Assembly (NCBI RefSeq): GCF_038967635.1
Contig: NZ_CP152413.1
Location: 1,178,001-1,242,000 of the forward strand
Reading direction: 5' to 3'
DNA: 64,000 bases
DNA from: Bradyrhizobium sp. B124
GTDB lineage: Bacteria > Pseudomonadota > Alphaproteobacteria > Rhizobiales > Xanthobacteraceae
The position numbers and the translations under genes are program-made. The notes under the pieces were generated by a model. The model worked only from the letters and a program-made list of their open reading frames with translations. It was not told the origin of the DNA and made no database searches. This document shows positions 10,738-19,325 of the stretch, in pieces (the stretch's first letter is position 1; each line of letters starts with the position of its first letter).

Positions 10738-10911
10738 ATGTTTGTGGATTGCCGAGAATACCCAAGTGAGATGAACTGCACGATCGCGATTTCAGCTGAT
10801 ACTCAAAAGGAGCTTCTGGAAGCGGCGGTACAACACGCTGTCGCGGTGCATGGCCATCAAGATAGTCCGGAATTGCGCCATGAATTGGCGAAGATGATAA
10901 AGACCCAGTAG
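10738..10911 (+). CDS. DUF1059 domain small protein
   Basis: A 57-residue protein from the ATG at 10738; TTG or ATG starts at 10714 and 10717 would add seven or eight residues. The sequence has the DUF1059 pattern: an aromatic start followed by Cys (FVDCREYPSEMNC), then TIAISADTQKELLEAAVQHAV and an HG motif before a helical C terminus. Members are small soluble proteins of unknown function; the paired cysteines (residues 5 and 13 from this start) could be redox-active or metal-binding. GGAGG at 10719-10723 is 14 bp from this ATG, rather far, so the start is uncertain. Confidence 0.7.
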   Translation: MFVDCREYPSEMNCTIAISADTQKELLEAAVQHAVAVHGHQDSPELRHELAKMIKTQ

Positions 10912-11030
10912 GCAGGCCAATCGGTCAGTGACCGCCGCGAAGCGGAAGTGAATGCATCCGCTTTCAACTTGCGCGACCCACGTAGGCGCGCTTCCTCTAC
11001 GGGAGCGTCTCAGTGCTTTGGGAGAAGACG

Positions 11031-11327
11031 GTGACCGCTTTCAATGCTGTGCGTTTTCGAGTGAAGCCGGGGCGCGATCAAGAGTTCTTGGACGCTCACA
11101 AGACAATTGGAGCAACGTGGCCGGGTCTATTGCATGCCAGCATTATTAAGACCGGTGACCGTTCCTACTGCATTATCGCCGAGTGGCAAAATATGGACGC
11201 GTGTACTGAGGCGCGGCCAGCCATGATCTCCACTCTGAATTCTTTTCGCGACACGCTCGAAGACCTCGGCAACGGTCTCGGCGTAACCGATCCGGTTGCG
11301 GGTCCGGTCATCTTATCTTTAAAATAG
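11031..11327 (+). CDS. Antibiotic biosynthesis monooxygenase-like (ABM-fold) protein
   Basis: A 98-residue protein resembling the dimeric alpha/beta barrel (ABM) superfamily: NAVRFRVKPGRDQEF, then DAHKTIGATWPG, then a strand pair YCIIAEWQNMDACTEARP and a terminal helix. Such proteins bind or oxidise small hydrophobic or phenolic molecules, or act as small-molecule sensors; no specific activity can be assigned. The GTG at 11031 is preferred over an upstream in-frame GTG at 11013 because GGAGA at 11021-11025 is 5 bp from it. It stands alone between the DUF1059 gene and a pseudogene remnant. Confidence 0.65.
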   Translation: MTAFNAVRFRVKPGRDQEFLDAHKTIGATWPGLLHASIIKTGDRSYCIIAEWQNMDACTEARPAMISTLNSFRDTLEDLGNGLGVTDPVAGPVILSLK

Positions 11328-11352
11328 CAGTTGCGGGGATGAGCGGGCCGAG

Positions 11353-11489
11353 ATGACCTGAGGGATCGCCGGGACTCGATGTCTGGCAGCGCGCCGGCAT
11401 CAGCCGGACACCGTTGCTTCAGGAATCTCGCTCAGATGAAGCCGAGCATCGCGGCGGATGAGACCAGCGTCGCTGGTCTTGCCGTGCTG
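11353..11489 (-). pseudogene. Degenerate copy of the 3' end of the MFS transporter gene
   Basis: This stretch aligns base by base with 16670-16817, the last ~45 codons and stop region of the MFS transporter gene, in the same orientation. Shared blocks include tgacctgagggatcgc, gcttcaggaatctcgc and cagatgaagccgagca. The copy has small deletions (about 11 bp in all) and substitutions that destroy the reading frame. No upstream part of the transporter is present. It is therefore a decayed partial duplicate; with the intact gene it brackets about 5.2 kb of accessory sequence. Confidence 0.8.
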
Positions 11490-11677
11490 ATTTTCGCAGC
11501 GATACTTTCGTGATGCGCGCGGAACAAGCGCGAAAGCGCTTGAGCTATCGGGACGATTCGCAATCGCGAAAGGTTCCGCCATCGTTGCAAAAATTCGCGC
11601 GGCCAATCGTCACACGCACGTCGTCCACCACGCGTTTCCTCCCGTTTCCAAACATTGCAAACCCATGGAGGATCGAC

Positions 11678-14600
11678 ATGGTCACGATCAGCGGGATGAA
11701 GACGTTCGCGTCGGGGACATCGATTGGCGCGACGGCTCCGGATTCCATCACGACGGCAAACGGAACGATCTTCGTCGAATACGGCAATGGCGCGGACTCG
11801 ACCGGTGCCGGCGGCTCGAGCACGATCGTGCAATACGACAACAGCGGCAAAGTCGAGCGAACCTACACGATCGCCGGGTCGGTCGACGGACTGAAATACA
11901 ACCCTTACACCGGGCAGATCTGGGCGCTGCAGAACCAGGATGGCAACTCCACGCTGACGCTGATCGATCCCGTCACGCACAAGGTGACAGGTCCGCTGAG
12001 TTTTGCCAATCCCTCCGCGACCAGCGGCTACGATGACGTCGTGTTCGACGGCAACAGGGTGTTCCTGAGCTACACCAATCCGAACGGCGCCGGCGATCCG
12101 ACGCTGGTGGAATTGCTGAACGGCGACCATCCGAGCGGCACACTGCTGACGACGACGATCCTGACCGACGGCGCCACCGGCCTCGACACGGCGACCGGCA
12201 AGACCGAGCTCGTTCCGCAGTCCGATCCGGATTCGCTGAAGCTCGCAGCCAATGGCGATCTGATCTTCTCCAGCGCAGCCGACGGCTCGATCATCGATAT
12301 CCAGCACCCCGGGACGGCCAGCCAGGCGATTTCGTTCACGCCGATCGCCGGAATCCCGGCGGCCTCCGTCGGCAATGCCGGCCTCGATGACGTGATCAAG
12401 CCGACTGCGACGGCGGGCACGTTCTACATGACCGATACGAAGTCGGGGAACGTCTACTCATTCCACGCCAGCGGCCTCAACACCAACGACTACTACGCCG
12501 CGGTTGCCAGTCTCGGCGGCTTTGGCCAGGTCGATCCGACCACCGGCGCCTTCACGCCGATCGTCACCGGGCCAAATTTTGCCGCCGCGCACGGCCTGCT
12601 CTTCATTCCCGACAAGAATGCGCCGCAGGTGGCGCATGTCGATGCGATCCATACCTTCGCCAGCGCTCCAAACGGGGTGACCGGGCTCGACTCGATCACG
12701 ATCGCCGGCAAGTACGTGTTCGTGGAGTACGGCAACGGCGTCGACTCGACCGGAGCGGTGCCCGGCGACAGCACGATCATCCAGTATGATCACGCCGGTC
12801 ATTTCGTGCACGCCTATTCGATCGAGGGTTCGGTCGACGGACTGAAGTACAATCCCGAAACCGGCATGGTATGGGCGTTGCAAAACCAGGACGGCCGTTC
12901 CTCGCTGTCGCTGATCGATCCCAACACCCAGACAGTGACGGCTCACTTCAACTACGCCAATCCGTCTATCTCGCGCGGCTATGACGACGTGGTGTTCAAG
13001 GGCAACGAGGTATTCCTGAGCTACACCAACCCGACCGGCAACGGCGATCCGACCATCGTCAAATTGCTGAACGGCACCAGCCCGAAACCCGGTGACCTCC
13101 TCACCACCGCTCCCGTGCTGCTCGACGGCGCGATCGGCTACGACACCGTCACCGGCAAGATGGAGTTGGTGCCGCAGACCGATCCGGACTCGCTGAAGCT
13201 CGCCGCCAACGGCGATCTGATCTTCTCCAGCAACGCCGATGGCGCGATCATCGATATCCAGAATCCCGGTACCTCCAAGCAGGCGATTGCCTTCACCCCG
13301 ATCCAGGGAATTCCCGCGGGCTCGATCGGCAATGCCGGCCTCGACGACGTCATCAAGCCGAACGCGACGTCGGGCACGTTCTACATCTCTGACGCAAAGG
13401 ACGGCCACGTCCTGTCGGTGCATGTCAGCGACCTCGATCCCAACGCTTACTATGCATCCGTCGGTGCGCTCGGCGCCTTCGGTCAGGTCGACGAGAACAC
13501 CGGCGCCTTCACCGCGCTGGTCTCGCAGGACAATGCACCGGGCTTCAGCTTCGGCTCGCCGCATGGCGTGGTGTTCGTCGCCGACAAGAACGCTGCGCCG
13601 TTTCCACATATCGACAGCGTCAAGACCTTCCAGGCTCCCACCGACGGATCGACCCAGCCGGATTCCGTCACCACCGCGCACGGCTCGACCTTCGTCGAGT
13701 ACGGCAATGGCGCGGATTCGACCGGCGCCGGCGGCTCGAGCACGATCGTCCAGTATGACAAGCACGGCGACATCGAGTTCAGCTACTCGCTGTCAGGATC
13801 AGTCGATGGCCTGAAATACAACCCGGTGACGGGCGATATCTGGGCGTTGCAAAACCAGGATGGCAATCCCACCCTGACGATGATCAACCCGGAGACGCAT
13901 GCGGTCTCGGCTCCGCACAGCTATGCCGATTCGTCGGCCAGCCGTGGCTATGACGACGTCGTGTTCAAGGGCGACAAGGTGTTCCTGAGCTTCACCAACC
14001 CGGTCAATCCGGGCGATGCGACCGTGGTCCAGCTCCTCAACGGCGATCATCCGACCGGCACGCTGACCACCAAGCCAATCCTCGAATTCGGCGCGACCGG
14101 GCTCGACACCGTGACCGGCAAGATCGAGGTCGTGCCGCAAAACGATCCCGACTCGCTGAAGCTTGCGCCGAATGGCGATCTGCTGCTGTCGAGCGGCGAC
14201 GACGGCACCATCATCGACGTCAAGGCCCCCGGAACGACCCACCAATCGGTGTCATTCACGCCGATAGCCGGCGTCGGCGCCAAGGCCGGCCTCGACGACG
14301 TCATCGAGCCGGGCGCCAAATCCGGTACCTTCACCCTGACCGATACGGCGACCAACAAGGTCTTTTCGTTCCACGCAACAGGGCTGAACCCCGACGATTT
14401 CTATGCCTCGGTTGGAAGCCTGAAGGCGTTCGGTCAGGTCGACCCGCACACCGGCACCTTCACGCCGCTGCTGTCCGCCGACAACGCGCCGGGATTCAAC
14501 TTCAGTTCGCCGCATGGCGTCAGCTTCACGCCCGATCCCTCGCCGGCTCCGGTTGCGGCCGACCATGGCGGCACATGGGTCAGTGCCGCCGGCGATGGCT

Positions 14601-14800
14601 TCGCATTTGCCAGCGGCGGCCACACCGGCGATGCGGCCAGCAACGCCCCGCACGGCTTCTTGGGAGGTGCCTCAGCCGCGGACACGCTTGCGCAGCTTGC
14701 GTCCGATGTCTCTCAAACGGCGCATGGCGGCCCTGAGGTGGATCATGACCTTTCGGCGATCTATGCCGCGATGGGCATGCACACCTTCCATCTGATCTAA
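11678..14800 (+). CDS. Large protein of three tandem propeller-like repeats
   Basis: A 1040-residue protein built of three homologous units of about 316-324 residues, beginning near residues 1, 320 and 644. Each contains FVEYGNG-DSTGA, VDGLKYNP, WALQNQDG, GYDDVVF, VFLSYTNP, DPDSLKLA-NGDL and GLDDVI. The recurring short beta motifs, Gly turns and absence of catalytic residues suggest one beta-propeller per unit. The C terminus (about 75 residues, Gly/Ala/His-rich, ending HTFHLI) is unique. There is no Sec signal peptide; an extracellular role by type I secretion is possible but unproven. Start chosen at 11678 because GGAGG at 11667-11671 is 6 bp away; the frame is open further upstream without conserved sequence. 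No genes of a secretion system adjoin it. Confidence 0.8.
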   Translation: MVTISGMKTFASGTSIGATAPDSITTANGTIFVEYGNGADSTGAGGSSTIVQYDNSGKVERTYTIAGSVDGLKYNPYTGQIWALQNQDGNSTLTLIDPVTHKVTGPLSFANPSATSGYDDVVFDGNRVFLSYTNPNGAGDPTLVELLNGDHPSGTLLTTTILTDGATGLDTATGKTELVPQSDPDSLKLAANGDLIFSSAADGSIIDIQHPGTASQAISFTPIAGIPAASVGNAGLDDVIKPTATAGTFYMTDTKSGNVYSFHASGLNTNDYYAAVASLGGFGQVDPTTGAFTPIVTGPNFAAAHGLLFIPDKNAPQVAHVDAIHTFASAPNGVTGLDSITIAGKYVFVEYGNGVDSTGAVPGDSTIIQYDHAGHFVHAYSIEGSVDGLKYNPETGMVWALQNQDGRSSLSLIDPNTQTVTAHFNYANPSISRGYDDVVFKGNEVFLSYTNPTGNGDPTIVKLLNGTSPKPGDLLTTAPVLLDGAIGYDTVTGKMELVPQTDPDSLKLAANGDLIFSSNADGAIIDIQNPGTSKQAIAFTPIQGIPAGSIGNAGLDDVIKPNATSGTFYISDAKDGHVLSVHVSDLDPNAYYASVGALGAFGQVDENTGAFTALVSQDNAPGFSFGSPHGVVFVADKNAAPFPHIDSVKTFQAPTDGSTQPDSVTTAHGSTFVEYGNGADSTGAGGSSTIVQYDKHGDIEFSYSLSGSVDGLKYNPVTGDIWALQNQDGNPTLTMINPETHAVSAPHSYADSSASRGYDDVVFKGDKVFLSFTNPVNPGDATVVQLLNGDHPTGTLTTKPILEFGATGLDTVTGKIEVVPQNDPDSLKLAPNGDLLLSSGDDGTIIDVKAPGTTHQSVSFTPIAGVGAKAGLDDVIEPGAKSGTFTLTDTATNKVFSFHATGLNPDDFYASVGSLKAFGQVDPHTGTFTPLLSADNAPGFNFSSPHGVSFTPDPSPAPVAADHGGTWVSAAGDGFAFASGGHTGDAASNAPHGFLGGASAADTLAQLASDVSQTAHGGPEVDHDLSAIYAAMGMHTFHLI

Positions 14801-15022
14801 CGGTCGGAAACCCATGATGGGCTGCGAGGGGATACGACGTTCCTCTCGCAGCTCCGCCCACTCTGAGCGGCTCGCGAGCGCGTCCGCCGGGCGCATCTGC
14901 CGGGCGCGTCTGCCGTGGCGACGCGAGATTGTTGAGTAGCCAACAGGAACTGAGCCACCAATGCCGAATTAGCCTAGGTCAATTTGCGTCCCACGCAAAT
15001 CACAACCGGGCTTGCACATTTG

Positions 15023-15385
15023 ATGACACGCTCGGCCGTTCTCGTCGTCGAAGACGATTTCCTGATCCGCATGCAGGCCGCCGACATGGTCGAGGCCGCT
15101 GGGTTCCACTCCATTGAAGCCCAGAACGCCGACGACGCGATCGCGATCCTTGAAACGCGTGACGACATCCGGGTGATTTTCACCGATATCCAGATGCCCG
15201 GCTCGATCGACGGCTTGAGGCTTGCGCATGTCGTTCGCCATCGTTGGCCGCCGATTGCGATCATTGCCACGTCAGCCACCGACGTAACCCTCGACGACCT
15301 CCCGGCCGGCGGTCATTTCATTGCCAAGCCGTACAGCCTCGCCGACGTTGGGATGCACCTCCGGCAGGTTACGGCTGACCAATAG
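15023..15385 (+). CDS. Stand-alone response regulator receiver protein
   Basis: A 120-residue single-domain receiver (CheY-like), with no output domain. The acidic pair is E10-D11-D12, the phospho-acceptor is D55 in FTDIQMPG, the switch residue is T83/S84 and the conserved lysine is K102 in AKPYS. The GSIDG insertion after the phospho-site resembles the receivers of rhizobial stand-alone regulators. No histidine kinase lies nearby, so its partner is elsewhere. The ATG at 15023 gives the standard receiver start; the frame is open to 14984 but adds no conserved residues. Confidence 0.85.
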   Translation: MTRSAVLVVEDDFLIRMQAADMVEAAGFHSIEAQNADDAIAILETRDDIRVIFTDIQMPGSIDGLRLAHVVRHRWPPIAIIATSATDVTLDDLPAGGHFIAKPYSLADVGMHLRQVTADQ

Positions 15386-15476
15386 TGGGGATTGCGCACC
15401 GACGTCACCTGGACGCCGATTGGGTGCCGCGGTCCGGCATGTGATCAACGCGCGAGAGATCAGGATGTACGGCCTG

Positions 15477-15671
15477 TCATGACTCGGCTCCGTTGTCGAA
15501 CATGTTGCGAAAGCCGCGCGGCAGCCGCGCCTCGCCTTCAGGCTTATTGCAATGAGGACATGGCGACCCGGCCCCACAACACGTGCAGGCGTCGGGACCT
15601 GTCCATGGCTGATCCTCGTGGCTCTCACAGACCCAGCGCGTGTCCTCACAAAGGATGCAATGACCGATCAT
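15477..15671 (-). CDS. Cys-rich small protein, putative zinc-binding
   Basis: A 64-residue protein with cysteines in the pairs HCILCED and CTCCGAGSPCPHCN, plus a CESHEDQPW segment, consistent with one or two small zinc sites (CxxC and CxxC/CxxH). Hypothetical proteins with this W-x-GP-x-AC-x-C-GAG-x-PCP layout are common in Bradyrhizobium, as I recall. Its ATG (15671) overlaps the stop of the next small Cys gene by ATGA, so the two are translationally coupled. Function unknown; it lies in the accessory block. Confidence 0.65.
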   Translation of the reverse strand: MIGHCILCEDTRWVCESHEDQPWTGPDACTCCGAGSPCPHCNKPEGEARLPRGFRNMFDNGAES

Positions 15672-15862
15672 GACAGCTGGGCGGACGTGCGGAACAATCG
15701 CCAGCCCAAATAGCTAAAAGTGCCCGACCATTGATGCACCAATCTGGCGCAATGAACGCAGTGAAATTTTCCACTGCGATCATTGCGATCCTGTGAGGCT
15801 TCATATGTGGCGCCACAGCTCTCGCAGGAAAAATATACTGAAATGTGAGGTAAACTGATCAT
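15668..15862 (-). CDS. Small zinc-ribbon-like protein
   Basis: From the ATG at 15862 the product has 64 residues, with a four-cysteine knuckle pair: FSCESCG (CxxC) and FHCVHCAR (CxxC) separated by about 20 residues, followed by a Trp-rich tail (HQWSGTFSYLGWRLF). This is a zinc-ribbon pattern. The frame is open to an ATG at 16009 that would add a hydrophobic, signal-like N terminus (ASLLIVALSLPAGSAYA); neither start has a good ribosome site, and the shorter version begins right before the conserved-looking region. It overlaps the downstream Cys-rich gene by ATGA. Function unknown. Confidence 0.6.
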   Translation of the reverse strand: MISLPHISVYFSCESCGATYEASQDRNDRSGKFHCVHCARLVHQWSGTFSYLGWRLFRTSAQLS

Positions 15863-16084
15863 TTGGCTGCGCTGCTCCCTGATTGGGGCGAAAGCGCAAC
15901 CGGCGTTCTCATCACCGATAGAAGCCACGGGCCGGGCGGCGATGCGGAAAGCATACGCCGATCCGGCTGGCAACGATAGGGCCACGATCAAAAGCGATGC
16001 GGTGGACATCCGGTCTGAACACCGACGGATGCTTCATTCAAGGTCGAGACCACCATTGAAGCCGCTCTGCGGCGACATTCGATG

Positions 16085-16291
16085 TCACGGTATCCGCACC
16101 TGGCATTTCAAACATTGAAAGCAGCAGATCTCCGGATCAATGCAAGCGAAGCCGGCTGGCACATGGTCAGCGCGCGTCCCACTATCGCCTCTCACATAAG
16201 CATAGCCATCCGCCTGAGACAGAATAGCTACGTCGAGGCTCCCGCAGCGCGGGCACTCCAAGTCTACGGTCCATCTATCGCGCGCGACCAT
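16085..16291 (-). CDS. Small Cys-rich zinc-ribbon-like protein
   Basis: A 68-residue protein starting WTVDLECPRCGSLD, with a second cysteine cluster near the end (ICCFQCLKCQ). The two CxxC pairs about 45 residues apart, with a central GYAYVRGD segment, look like another zinc ribbon related in style to its two downstream neighbours. It starts at 16291 on the minus strand, 222 bp upstream of the 15862 start of the next gene. It may belong to the same transcript. No function is assignable. Confidence 0.5.
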   Translation of the reverse strand: MVARDRWTVDLECPRCGSLDVAILSQADGYAYVRGDSGTRADHVPAGFACIDPEICCFQCLKCQVRIP

Positions 16292-16685
16292 GGGTCAATA
16301 TTGCCTCGTTGGAACGACGTTGATCAGGCTTCGGTGTCGAGCTTTGCCATGATCACGTTAATGGTGGGGCTGATTGTCGCCACTGACGAGATATTGCAGC
16401 TCCGGCGCGCTAACCACGCTAGACGACCACAGCGACCAAGCAGAGCAGAAGAAATAGCGGCACGATGACCGGCGGCACAATTCAGTCGGTCAAGCGACGT
16501 CCGGATAACGCGCACGCTCCTTCATCACCACGGCGGGAGCGTTCGTTACCCTCGGTCACCGTTAGAGGCCGCGTTGGAAGCACGGTGATAGGGCACGGTA
16601 CGCGCATCTTGTTTGAATAGCGAGCACTAAGGCGACTGAGCGACACAATGCCTTGATGCTTGTGTGTCCATGACCTGAGGGATCG
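16292..16685. other. Intergenic stretch without a supported gene
   Basis: About 390 bp upstream of the Cys-rich gene and downstream of the MFS gene. Open frames here have no recognisable features; an 18-codon minus-strand frame with a hydrophobic tail ending at about 16420 is too short to support. The right end (from 16670) is the start of the sequence duplicated at 11353. Confidence 0.4.
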
Positions 16686-17894
16686 CTAGGGCTCGACGTC
16701 CGGGCGCAGGTCGGCGTCGGCCGGTTGCCGCTGCTTCAGGAATCTCGCGCAGATGAAGCCGAGCACGACCATCACGGCGGCGGCGGAGACGAGCGTCGCG
16801 GTCTTGCCGGCATGCTGCAGACCGAAGCCATAGGCGATCGGGCCGACGGTCTGGCCCATGAAGAAGAAGAATGAGTGCAGCGACAGCGCGGTGGCGCGCG
16901 CCTCGACCGACAGCTCGCTGGCGAACACCTGCAGGCAGCCATGGATCATGTAGAAGCCGAGGCCCATCACCAGGAGGCCCGCCATCTGCAGCTTCCAGTG
17001 CGGCCCGAAGGCGACGCCGACAAGCTGTATGCCGACCAGCGTTGCGCCGACGACCATCATGCCCCTCACGCCGATCAACGGCAGCAGGCGCGCCACCGTG
17101 AGCGTGTAGAGCAATCCGCCGATCGCAAAGCCTGCGATCACGATACCGGCGATCGAGAGCGAGGTTTCGCCGAGCTCGAACAGGAATGAAGCGATGAAGG
17201 GAAACAGCCCGAGCACGCAGCAGCCTTCGATGAAGACCGCCGAATAGCAGATCCGCGCGTTCGGATTGGTGAAGATGGTGCGATAGCCGTGACGCAGCGC
17301 CTTCAGGCTGGTGCGCGGCGGACGGTTCAGCGCAGCGCCGCGGAAGCCGGCCGCAACCGCCAGTGCTACGATGATCACGAGGCCGCCGAGCACGGCGAGC
17401 ACACCGCGCCAGCCGAGGAAATCGCCGATCAGACCGGAGGCCGTGGCGCCGAGCAGGTTTCCGGTCATCGAACCTGCGAGCGTTCGCCCGATCGCAAGCT
17501 GCCGCTTGTCGGGACCGACGAGATCGCTGGTCAGCGACAGCGCCACCGGAAACACGCCGCCCGAGCCGATGCCGGCGAGGACGCGGGTCACGAACAGCAT
17601 CGGAAACGAGGTCGAGAGCGCGCCGAGGATGTTGGCAACGCCGAGCAAGCCGAGGCAGATCGTCATCAGCCGCGCCTTGCCGAACAAATCGGCGGCGGCG
17701 CCGATTGCCGGCTGGACCGCGGCAAAGGTGAAGGCGAACACCGCAGCAAAGCTCGCCGCGGTCGCGATGCTGACGCCGAAATCCTCCGCGACATGCGGCA
17801 GCACCGGATCGAGTGCGCGCACCGACAGGCTCGCCGCGAAGGTTGCCAGCGTGATGACGTTGAGGGCCGGCGGCATGCCGCTCGTTGCGGTCAT
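16686..17894 (-). CDS. Major facilitator superfamily transporter
   Basis: A 402-residue MFS permease with 12 predicted helices. The cytoplasmic loop 2-3 signature appears as GAAADLFGKARLM, and a weaker repeat occurs in the second half. It resembles the drug-efflux branch (MdtG/AraJ-like), but the substrate is unknown. It begins 15 bp after the kdsA stop and is likely co-transcribed with it. Its 3' end is duplicated in degenerate form at 11353-11489, which suggests that an accessory segment was inserted at, or recombined into, the end of this gene. Confidence 0.85.
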   Translation of the reverse strand: MTATSGMPPALNVITLATFAASLSVRALDPVLPHVAEDFGVSIATAASFAAVFAFTFAAVQPAIGAAADLFGKARLMTICLGLLGVANILGALSTSFPMLFVTRVLAGIGSGGVFPVALSLTSDLVGPDKRQLAIGRTLAGSMTGNLLGATASGLIGDFLGWRGVLAVLGGLVIIVALAVAAGFRGAALNRPPRTSLKALRHGYRTIFTNPNARICYSAVFIEGCCVLGLFPFIASFLFELGETSLSIAGIVIAGFAIGGLLYTLTVARLLPLIGVRGMMVVGATLVGIQLVGVAFGPHWKLQMAGLLVMGLGFYMIHGCLQVFASELSVEARATALSLHSFFFFMGQTVGPIAYGFGLQHAGKTATLVSAAAVMVVLGFICARFLKQRQPADADLRPDVEP

Positions 17895-17909
17895 GTCGTT
17901 GTCCGCCGG

Positions 17910-18776
17910 TCAGGCTGCCGTCTTGGCGAGCGCGTCGAACTGCATCAGCCGCTTGACGAGGGATTCGAAGTCGCGGAGCGGCACCATGTTGGGGCCGTCG
18001 GACGGCGCGTGATCCGGATCGCGATGGGTCTCGATGAACACGCCGGCAACGCCGACCGCGACCGCGGCGCGCGCCAGCACCGGTACGAATTCGCGTTCGC
18101 CGCCCGAGGACGTGCCCTTGCCGCCCGGCTGCTGCACCGAATGGGTGGCGTCGAAGATCACAGGCGCGCCGGTGGTGCGCGCCAGGATCGGCAGCGCGCG
18201 CATGTCTGACACCAGCGTGTTGTAGCCGAACGACGCGCCGCGCTCGGTGACCAGCACATTGGCATTGCCGGCGCCGGTGATCTTGCTGACCACATTGGTC
18301 ATGTCCCATGGCGCCAGGAACTGGCCCTTCTTGACGTTGACGACCTTGCCGGTCGCAGCCGCAGCCAGCAGCAGATCGGTCTGCCGGCACAGGAAGGCCG
18401 GGATCTGCAGCACATCGACCGCCTGCGCCGCTTCAGCGCACTGGTCGGGCTCATGCACGTCGGTCAGCACCGGCAGCCCGAGCGAGGAACGGATCTCGGC
18501 AAAGATCGGCAGCGCCTGCTTCAGCCCGATGCCGCGCGCGGCCGACGCGCTGGTCCGGTTCGCCTTGTCGAACGAGGTCTTGTACACCAGACCGATCTTG
18601 AGCCTGGCCGCGATCTCCTTCAGCGCGGACGCCACTTCAAGCGCGTGTGCGCGGCTCTCGAGCTGGCAGGGACCAGCGATGATCGAGATCGGCAAGGCAT
18701 TGCCGAATTTGGCCGATCCGACGGCAACGATCGGCGCGGCGGCTGGCGCGGAAACCTGATTGGTCAAATGCTGCAT
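17910..18776 (-). CDS. kdsA: 3-deoxy-8-phosphooctulonate synthase
   Basis: Condenses phosphoenolpyruvate with arabinose 5-phosphate to Kdo-8-phosphate for the lipopolysaccharide inner core (288 residues). Signatures [23 protein letters not shown], and [14 protein letters not shown] are intact. The Cys in AGPCxxES is the residue that distinguishes metal-dependent KdsA from the metal-independent enterobacterial form, so this enzyme is probably metal-dependent. A start at 18794 would add six residues; neither start has a strong ribosome site. Followed by the MFS gene. Confidence 0.93.
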   Translation of the reverse strand: MQHLTNQVSAPAAAPIVAVGSAKFGNALPISIIAGPCQLESRAHALEVASALKEIAARLKIGLVYKTSFDKANRTSASAARGIGLKQALPIFAEIRSSLGLPVLTDVHEPDQCAEAAQAVDVLQIPAFLCRQTDLLLAAAATGKVVNVKKGQFLAPWDMTNVVSKITGAGNANVLVTERGASFGYNTLVSDMRALPILARTTGAPVIFDATHSVQQPGGKGTSSGGEREFVPVLARAAVAVGVAGVFIETHRDPDHAPSDGPNMVPLRDFESLVKRLMQFDALAKTAA

Positions 18777-18933
18777 CCTTTTGCCGGCGACCATGCAATC
18801 CCGCGCCGGATGGATCAAGCCATCCGGCACGATGAGGGGGTTGCGCTGACGCCGTGGGTGCGCCGTGCTATCACAATCCTGCCCCAACCGCCCCTATAGA
18901 CTGGTGCGGAACAGATTCCCAATGAGGAACGAA

Positions 18934-19269
18934 ATGCGTATCCCGCTGACGATCGGAGCTGTCGCCGCCCTGTCGGCAATGTCTGGCCTGGCCTACGGCC
19001 AAACCGGCAGCCAGCCCGGGGTCGTCACCGGCGGCGCCACCAGCGTCACCGTCAACGGCAAGCCGGCCGCGCGCAGCGGCGACACCACCAGCAATGGCGG
19101 TGCGCTGGTCGAGGGCGTGCCCAACGTCCTGATCAACGGCAAGCCGGCCGTGGTGATGGGCGACCGCACGCATTGCGGCGGCAAGACGACCTCAGGCAGC
19201 CACGGCGTCTTCATCAACGGCAAGCCGATGGTGACCCAGGGCGATCAGACCTCGGGCTGCCCGCAGTAA
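18934..19269 (+). CDS. PAAR-motif protein with Sec signal peptide
   Basis: A 111-residue protein. Residues 1-21 form a Sec signal peptide (LTIGAVAALSAMSGLAYG, cleavage before QTG). The mature part has three PAAR-like turns: VTVNGKPAARSGD, VLINGKPAVVMGD-THCGG, and VFINGKPMVTQGD ending in SGC. PAAR proteins normally cap the type VI secretion spike and have no signal peptide; here no secretion gene is in the window and the signal peptide sends it to the periplasm, so another role is likely. Start at 18934 is supported by GAGGA at 18924-18928 (5 bp spacing). Confidence 0.8.
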   Translation: MRIPLTIGAVAALSAMSGLAYGQTGSQPGVVTGGATSVTVNGKPAARSGDTTSNGGALVEGVPNVLINGKPAVVMGDRTHCGGKTTSGSHGVFINGKPMVTQGDQTSGCPQ

Positions 19270-19282
19270 CTGCCCGGTGACC

Positions 19283-19311
19283 GGGCGCGACGAGGCCTCG
19301 TCATCGCGCCC
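19283..19311. terminator. Hairpin between convergent PAAR and NIPSNAP genes
   Basis: Perfect 8-bp arms GGGCGCGA and TCGCGCCC enclose a further palindrome (CGAGGCCTCG). It lies in the 56-bp gap between convergent genes and could end transcription in both directions, although no T-run follows. Confidence 0.45.
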
Positions 19312-19325
19312 CGGTCGCTACCGCA

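Noticed and set aside
16082..16515. Plus-strand 128-codon frame and minus-strand 63-codon frame
   Set aside because: The first is antisense to the better supported Cys-rich gene; the second has low-complexity sequence and no start signal.
11353..16670. Calling the 11-16.7 kb block an integrative element
   Set aside because: No integrase, transposase, tRNA target or short att core was found; only the partial gene duplication is visible, so the element label was withheld.
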